From Bog-950 sp044228435 (GTDB lineage: Bacteria; Bacteroidota; Bacteroidia; Chitinophagales; LD1), in assembly GCA_044228435.1 (NCBI GenBank), contig JBGAUW010000013.1, positions 76,141 to 140,140 of the forward strand: DNA of 64,000 nt, read 5' to 3'. Each line of letters opens with the position of its first letter. The stretch's first letter is position 1. Of this stretch, positions 59,969 through 64,000 are shown piece by piece. Made by a program: the position numbers and the translations under genes. The notes under the pieces were generated by a model. It worked only from the letters and a program-made list of their open reading frames with translations, had not been told where the DNA came from and searched no databases.

Positions 59969-60853
59969 ATGAATAACAAATACGGACTTACAGCATCTTT
60001 TATTATTTGCACGTTTGTTTACCTGATAGCTATCACAGTTGCCGGTGGATTCCTTTTATTTTATGAGAGCAATCTCAACCCTTTATGGAAAGGCCTTGTA
60101 GCAGATGTAATTGCAACAATTGTTGTTTTTGGGTTTAGCTATATGTTTAAAAATTCAAGTTTGTACGATGCTTATTGGAGCGTAGCCCCGCCTTTGCTTG
60201 CATGGTATTGGTTTCACGCGGGTTCCTATAATTTTGTGCAAGAGGCGATGTTTTGGTGCATCATGCTTTGGGCTATTCGCTTAACCCTAAACTGGGCAAG
60301 GGGCTGGCACGGCCTTAAGCATGAGGACTGGCGATATATAATGCTGCACGATAAAAGCCCAAAGGTATATTGGTTTACAAGCTTTGCGGGAATACATATG
60401 TTTCCAACTGTAATGGTGTTTTTAGCTATGCTGCCGGTGTATTACATAACTATTACCGAAACATATAAAGTGGATTTAAACTGGTGCTTACTCGCGTTTG
60501 GTGCTTTTATTTCTTTAGTAGCCACATTAATAGAATTGCTCGCCGATGAACAAATGCGCCATTTTAAAAAACGTGCAAAGCCCGGTGAGTTTATAAATGA
60601 AGGGTTATGGAAGTATAGCCGCCACCCAAACTACTTTGGCGAAATTGCTTTTTGGCTTGGCTTGTGGGTTATGCAAATGTCGGTTACACCGCAGCACTGG
60701 TGGACCGGAATAGGTTTTATAGCCATGTTTATCATGTTCAGGTTTGCAAGCATACCCATGATGGAACAAAAGAATTTAGCAAGCAAGACAGGTTATGCCA
60801 ATTATATGGGTAGAGTATCGATGCTCGTCCCATGGTTCACAAAAGGTACATAA
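59969..60853 (+). CDS. DUF1295-like integral membrane protein
   Basis: 294 residues with about seven to eight helices. The C-terminal block GLWKYSRHPNYFGEIAFWLG (about 212-231) is the signature shared by DUF1295, steroid 5-alpha-reductase-like and isoprenylcysteine methyltransferase-like proteins, where it binds NADPH or SAM. The middle has LTLNWARGWHGLKHEDWRY, typical of DUF1295. It starts 49 nt after the peptidase stop and may be co-transcribed. Enzyme activity unproven; lipid reductase is the usual guess. Confidence 0.85.
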   Translation: MNNKYGLTASFIICTFVYLIAITVAGGFLLFYESNLNPLWKGLVADVIATIVVFGFSYMFKNSSLYDAYWSVAPPLLAWYWFHAGSYNFVQEAMFWCIMLWAIRLTLNWARGWHGLKHEDWRYIMLHDKSPKVYWFTSFAGIHMFPTVMVFLAMLPVYYITITETYKVDLNWCLLAFGAFISLVATLIELLADEQMRHFKKRAKPGEFINEGLWKYSRHPNYFGEIAFWLGLWVMQMSVTPQHWWTGIGFIAMFIMFRFASIPMMEQKNLASKTGYANYMGRVSMLVPWFTKGT

Positions 60854-60933
60854 TACCGCAGTATTGTGGCGTTAATTCCACAACTTTTACCTATTTCATT
60901 CCATTATCCTCATTTTTTGCTGCATACTAAACG

Positions 60934-61016
60934 GGCACACTATTCGTTAGCTAAGTGTGGGAACGATTTTCAGTTTTGCCACAGTGCTTAACAAATGGAA
61001 ATCGTTCCTGTTTTTT
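60934..61016 (+). ncRNA. possible small structured RNA ending in a terminator
   Basis: Two consecutive stems: CACACT/AGTGTG (60937-60960), then GGAACGATTT (60960-60969) with AAATCGTTCC (60999-61008) around a 29-nt loop, followed by TGTTTTTT. It may simply be the terminator of the DUF1295-like gene, but the large loop and second stem leave room for a small RNA. Nothing else is seen in the 228-bp gap. Confidence 0.35.
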
Positions 61017-61081
61017 AAAACTAAACTTCACCAATGGTATAACACTACTTATTATTTTTTTATAACATAAAACAAATAAGT

Positions 61082-62008
61082 ATGGAAACCAATGAAAAAT
61101 CGACAGTAAGCAAAAAAGCTTTTACTGCAACCGTGATAGTTTTACTGTTGTTGAATGGCGCTACCCTTTATTTCTACATGGATAGCCGCAATCAAAAACA
61201 AACCGTTACATCTGAAAAAACTGCCCTCCAAAGCCAATTTAATGACCTCTCTGATACTTACAATGCTAAGATACAGGAGTTAGAGCAGTTTAAAGGACGC
61301 ACTGCTGCTTTAGATAAAGAAATTGCAGCTACTCAGGCCGAGTTAGAAAAGAACAAACAGCAGCTTTCTTCTCTATTCTCTAAAAATAAGCTTAGCCAGC
61401 GTGAACTTGCGAAAGCACAGAAGTTAATAGAAGACTATCAAGTATCTATTAGCGATATGACTGCTAAAGTAGAACAGTTGAGCAAACAAAACGAAAGTTT
61501 AACGGCCTCGGTTACACAATTAACTACCGACTTAACTGCCGAAAGAACTACTACCAGCAAACTTACCGAAACCAACCAGGGCCTGGCTAAAAAAGTAGAG
61601 GTAGGTTCATTGTTGCCAATTGCCAATTTAGATGTAGAAGCGATAAAAAAACGTAACAACGGTAAAGAAGTTGAAGTTAAACGTGTAAAGGCTGCCGAAA
61701 GCTTAAAGATTAGTTTTGAAACAGGAGCCAATAAAGTGATTGATGCCGGTCCGGTTAGTTTATATGTTCGCATTATAAACCCTAAAGGAGAAACCATTGC
61801 GGTAGCCGATCAAGGTTCGGGCACTATAGCTGCTGCCGGTAATGCAGAGGAAGTTAAATTCACCCGTAAAGCTGACTTTACTTACGACCAGGTAAACAAA
61901 AAAGTGGTTGTTTACTGGAGCCAGAATATTAAAGATGCAGGAACTTATAAAGTTGAGGTTTATCAAAATGGCTATGTTATTGGCCAGGGGCAAGTAACCT
62001 TGGTGTAA
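61082..62008 (+). CDS. membrane-anchored coiled-coil protein
   Basis: 308 residues. Short cytoplasmic N-terminus, one helix (about 13-33, FTATVIVLLLLNGATLYFYM), a long coiled coil (about 40-180, repeated Q/E/L/K heptads such as ELEKNKQQLSSLF), then a beta domain (about 185-308; EVEVKRVKAAESLKISFETGAN, PVSLYVRIINPKGETI, GTYKVEVYQNGYVIG). The end domain looks like an immunoglobulin-like sandwich. Commonly conserved in Bacteroidota with no known role. A strong terminator follows. Confidence 0.75.
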   Translation: METNEKSTVSKKAFTATVIVLLLLNGATLYFYMDSRNQKQTVTSEKTALQSQFNDLSDTYNAKIQELEQFKGRTAALDKEIAATQAELEKNKQQLSSLFSKNKLSQRELAKAQKLIEDYQVSISDMTAKVEQLSKQNESLTASVTQLTTDLTAERTTTSKLTETNQGLAKKVEVGSLLPIANLDVEAIKKRNNGKEVEVKRVKAAESLKISFETGANKVIDAGPVSLYVRIINPKGETIAVADQGSGTIAAAGNAEEVKFTRKADFTYDQVNKKVVVYWSQNIKDAGTYKVEVYQNGYVIGQGQVTLV

Positions 62009-62037
62009 GCGAATTGGAAACCATGCTTAGGCATAGT

Positions 62038-62069
62038 AAAAAGCCTTCCGGTAAACGGAAGGCTTTTTT
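62038..62069 (+). terminator. terminator between convergent genes
   Basis: AAAAGCCTTCCG and CGGAAGGCTTTT around GTAAA, with T-tracts usable in both directions. Confidence 0.88.
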
Positions 62070-62098
62070 ATTTATATAGGTACAAGAAATTACAGGGA

Positions 62099-62848
62099 TT
62101 ATTTAATCACCAATGTCTTAAACATATTTTTAGTAAAGTCTACATAAACCTGCTGATCCTCAGCATAACTAAACGTTCTTAATTCCAATGGATCGTCAGG
62201 CAAATTAGTTTCATACACATAGTGCGAGTAGGTTAACTGTACAAAGGTAACTGAGTTACCCGCAGCACCCGGAATCAATAAAAGAGCCGTAAGGCCATTT
62301 TGTAGCGTCTGTATATCGTGTATAAAAAACAATTCGCCGGTTTTGCCTTGCGTTGTTGTAAAAGGCTCGCTGCTTATAACCATTGAATTGGTTAACGCCG
62401 TCAGTTCCTCTTTTGTCACTGCTTTGCCTTGTTCCTTAAAATAAGCTATCAGGTGTTTTTGAACATCAGCTAAAACCGCGGCTTTCTTATCAGCCGGTGT
62501 CTTTTTAACCGTGTTCATGGTCATCGTTAGCATTTGCACTGGCTTTCTCTCAGGCAATGGAAATGTTTCAACTAAAGGGTCTACATCGCATTTTTGAAGC
62601 TTAAACTCTAAAATTGTGTAGGTGCCTTTATCTTTCCATAGTGGGGGCACTACAAACGAAAGATTATCGTTTACCAATTTATTAGCGTTAGTATCAACTG
62701 CAGCATCCGGTGCCGCGATCAAATCCTCAGGCAGATTTTTGATGGTTTCCATCACTTTTTCGCCTTTGGTTTGTTTTTTATCGGTTTGGGCATTAACAGA
62801 AACCGAAACCGCTAAAAGCGCGGTAGCTATCAGAAATTTATTTTTCAT
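62099..62848 (-). CDS. secreted protein of unknown function
   Basis: 249 residues. Signal peptide (about 1-20, VSVNAQ). Mixed alpha/beta body: LSFVVPPLWKDKGTYTILEFKLQ (about 68-90), VQMLTMTMNTVKK, KTGELFFIHDIQTLQNGLTALLLIPG. No motif I can name. A TAAACTTG box 4 nt before the ATG supports the start. Transcribed away from exbB. Confidence 0.7.
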   Translation of the reverse strand: MKNKFLIATALLAVSVSVNAQTDKKQTKGEKVMETIKNLPEDLIAAPDAAVDTNANKLVNDNLSFVVPPLWKDKGTYTILEFKLQKCDVDPLVETFPLPERKPVQMLTMTMNTVKKTPADKKAAVLADVQKHLIAYFKEQGKAVTKEELTALTNSMVISSEPFTTTQGKTGELFFIHDIQTLQNGLTALLLIPGAAGNSVTFVQLTYSHYVYETNLPDDPLELRTFSYAEDQQVYVDFTKNMFKTLVIK

Positions 62849-62852
62849 GCTA

Positions 62853-62860
62853 CAAGTTTA
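62853..62860 (-). promoter_or_regulatory. -7 box TAAACTTG, 4 nt before ATG
   Basis: One change from TAnnTTTG on the minus strand. Confidence 0.4.
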
Positions 62861-62941
62861 AAATAAGTAAGCGTAACTGTAAACAGTAAACTGCAAACAA
62901 TACACAATTAACACCCCGGCGTTTACTACTACCCTACCAAC

Positions 62942-62994
62942 AAACGTTAAGCAAGTGCACATTTGCCATACTAAAAACCGCACACCTAACGTTT
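62942..62994. promoter_or_regulatory. inverted AAACGTTA/TAACGTTT pair upstream of exbB
   Basis: AAACGTTA (62942-62949) and TAACGTTT (62987-62994), with 45 bp between their starts. The inner AACGTT of each arm is itself a palindrome. Possible operator of the exbB/exbD unit. Confidence 0.3.
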
Positions 62995-63012
62995 AAATTT
63001 AAATAATACGGC

Positions 63013-63693
63013 ATGATACTTCAAATAGTAGTAGATTCTACAGCAGCAGCAGGGGCAGCAGCCACCGCTCCACAATCGCTTAACCTTTTGGACCTGATAC
63101 TTAAGGGAGGCTTTATCATGATTCCCATTGGTATACTGTCGGTTATATCGGTATACCTGATGGTAGAGCGTTTTATTGTAATTAACCGGGCGGGCAAAGT
63201 AGACAGCGGTTTTATGGCAAATATTAAAGCCATGCTAATGGACGGCAAGGCCGAAGCCGCCCTTAGCCTGTGCCGCAGCACCAATACACCAATAGCCCGT
63301 TTGCTCGAAAAAGGCATCAAACGTCTTGGCAAACCGGTAAAAGAAATTGAAAGTGCTGTAGAGAATACCGGCAAACTGGAAATTTATAAACTGGAGAAAA
63401 ACCTGTCGTATTTGGGTATTATAGCGGGTATAGCCCCCATGTTTGGTTTCGTAGGAACCATAAGCGGGGTAATTAAGATTTTCTATAACATCTCGCTGGC
63501 CGATAACATAAGCATCGGATTGATCGCAGGCGGCTTGTATGAAAAGATGATAACCTCGGCGGCCGGCCTTGTGGTAGGTATTATCGCCCACATAGGTTTC
63601 CACTACCTGAACACCATGATTGACCGGGTGAGCTTCCAATTGGAAAGCACCACAGTAGAATTTATTGACCTGATACAAGAGCCAACCAAGTAG
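63013..63693 (+). CDS. exbB: MotA/TolQ/ExbB proton channel protein
   Basis: 226 residues with three helices near 31-50, 130-155 and 165-195. The core GIIAGIAPMFGFVGTISGVIKIF (about 137-159) and ISIGLIAGGLYEKMITSAAGLVVGIIAHIGFHYLN are the ExbB/TolQ pore helices. With ExbD it uses the proton gradient to drive TonB-dependent import or TolA. The ExbD/TolR gene follows after 40 nt. Confidence 0.94.
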   Translation: MILQIVVDSTAAAGAAATAPQSLNLLDLILKGGFIMIPIGILSVISVYLMVERFIVINRAGKVDSGFMANIKAMLMDGKAEAALSLCRSTNTPIARLLEKGIKRLGKPVKEIESAVENTGKLEIYKLEKNLSYLGIIAGIAPMFGFVGTISGVIKIFYNISLADNISIGLIAGGLYEKMITSAAGLVVGIIAHIGFHYLNTMIDRVSFQLESTTVEFIDLIQEPTK

Positions 63694-63733
63694 TCTTGTA
63701 TTACTATTTACCGTTAACTATTAACTTAAAAAA

Positions 63734-64000
63734 ATGCAACTAAGAAGAAAAAGCAGAATGACCTCGGAGGTAAGCACCTCTTCGCTCAGCGATATCATGT
63801 TCTTCCTGATGTTGTTCTTTCTTATCATATCCACATTGGTAAACCCATCGGTTATTAAATTGATGCTGCCTAAAAGTGAAGCAGGTAAGGCAGTAGCCAA
63901 GCAGACTATAACCGTATCGGTAGATGCTCAAAAGAACTATTATATAAATAACGCACCGGTTACGTACGAACAACTTGAACCACAATTATCTGCCCAGACA
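63734..64000 (+). CDS. exbD: ExbD/TolR biopolymer transport protein (runs off right edge)
   Basis: 89 codons in the window. N-terminus MQLRRKSRMTSEVSTSSLSD, one helix (IMFFLMLFFLIISTLV, about 21-36) with the conserved proton-carrying Asp just before it (SLSDIMF, about residue 20), then the periplasmic start NPSVIKLMLPKSEAG. Partner of the preceding ExbB; the rest is outside the window. Confidence 0.93.
   Translation, partial: MQLRRKSRMTSEVSTSSLSDIMFFLMLFFLIISTLVNPSVIKLMLPKSEAGKAVAKQTITVSVDAQKNYYINNAPVTYEQLEPQLSAQT

Overview
The window reads as chromosome of a Bacteroidota bacterium, probably from the Chitinophagales/Sphingobacteriales side (the order is a guess). The signs are: type IX secretion sorting tails (type A on the protein ending at 18870, type B on the giant protein ending at 36055), the gliding protein GldC, a TonB-dependent receptor with a CarboxypepD_reg N-terminus, PKD and SprB-type repeats, a bifunctional FtcD, and the Bacteroidota promoter element TAnnTTTG in front of many genes. 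No rRNA, CRISPR array, prophage or integrase is visible. One ordinary tRNA-Leu is present, plus one unusual tRNA-like RNA.

Layout. 1-3.2 kb: 5' part of ftsK, a secreted VOC protein, then tRNA-Leu with a GIY-YIG nuclease gene lying between the tRNA and a second, palindrome-interrupted copy of its 3' half, then a DUF4468-like secreted protein. 3.3-10 kb: rpe and a TonB receptor, a 156-bp MITE-like element, then a tight cluster of receiver protein, SCO copper chaperone, cytochrome c and lipoprotein hydrolase. 9.6-20 kb: small metabolic and housekeeping genes (VOC, SMR transporter, aldo/keto reductase, thioredoxin-like, gldC, penicillin acylase, a T9SS cargo protein, a METTL25-like methyltransferase). 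20-29 kb: ABC-F ATPase, the tyrosine-degradation pair hppD/hmgA, HD phosphohydrolase, a ceramidase-fold protein and accC. 29.6-36 kb: a 2152-residue PKD adhesin with four near-identical 495-bp units. 36.2-40.5 kb: a four-gene MacAB-like efflux operon. 40.6-50.5 kb: mostly small or hypothetical genes, Smr, a second aldo/keto reductase, M19-like dipeptidase, an HMA-DUF4396 fusion and M20 dipeptidase. 50.6-52.4 kb: the tRNA-like RNA locus, an Lrp/AsnC regulator and a small coiled-coil protein. 52.4-64 kb: a giant NtrY-like histidine kinase, mazG, ftcD, M28 peptidase, a DUF1295-like membrane protein, a coiled-coil protein, and exbB/exbD running off the right edge.

The most unusual item is at 50625-51098 (minus strand). 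A good TTTG-N20-TATATTTG promoter is followed by a 151-nt RNA that folds with every tRNA arm and an encoded CCA, but carries a 78-nt structured insert where the variable arm should be. Then come an 11-bp perfect hairpin, a 39-codon membrane peptide gene and a directional terminator. Second is the tRNA-Leu/GIY-YIG duplication. A cross-cutting observation is that many -7 boxes lie 4-6 nt before the start codon, which suggests frequent leaderless mRNAs. Short inverted-repeat families are scattered between genes.
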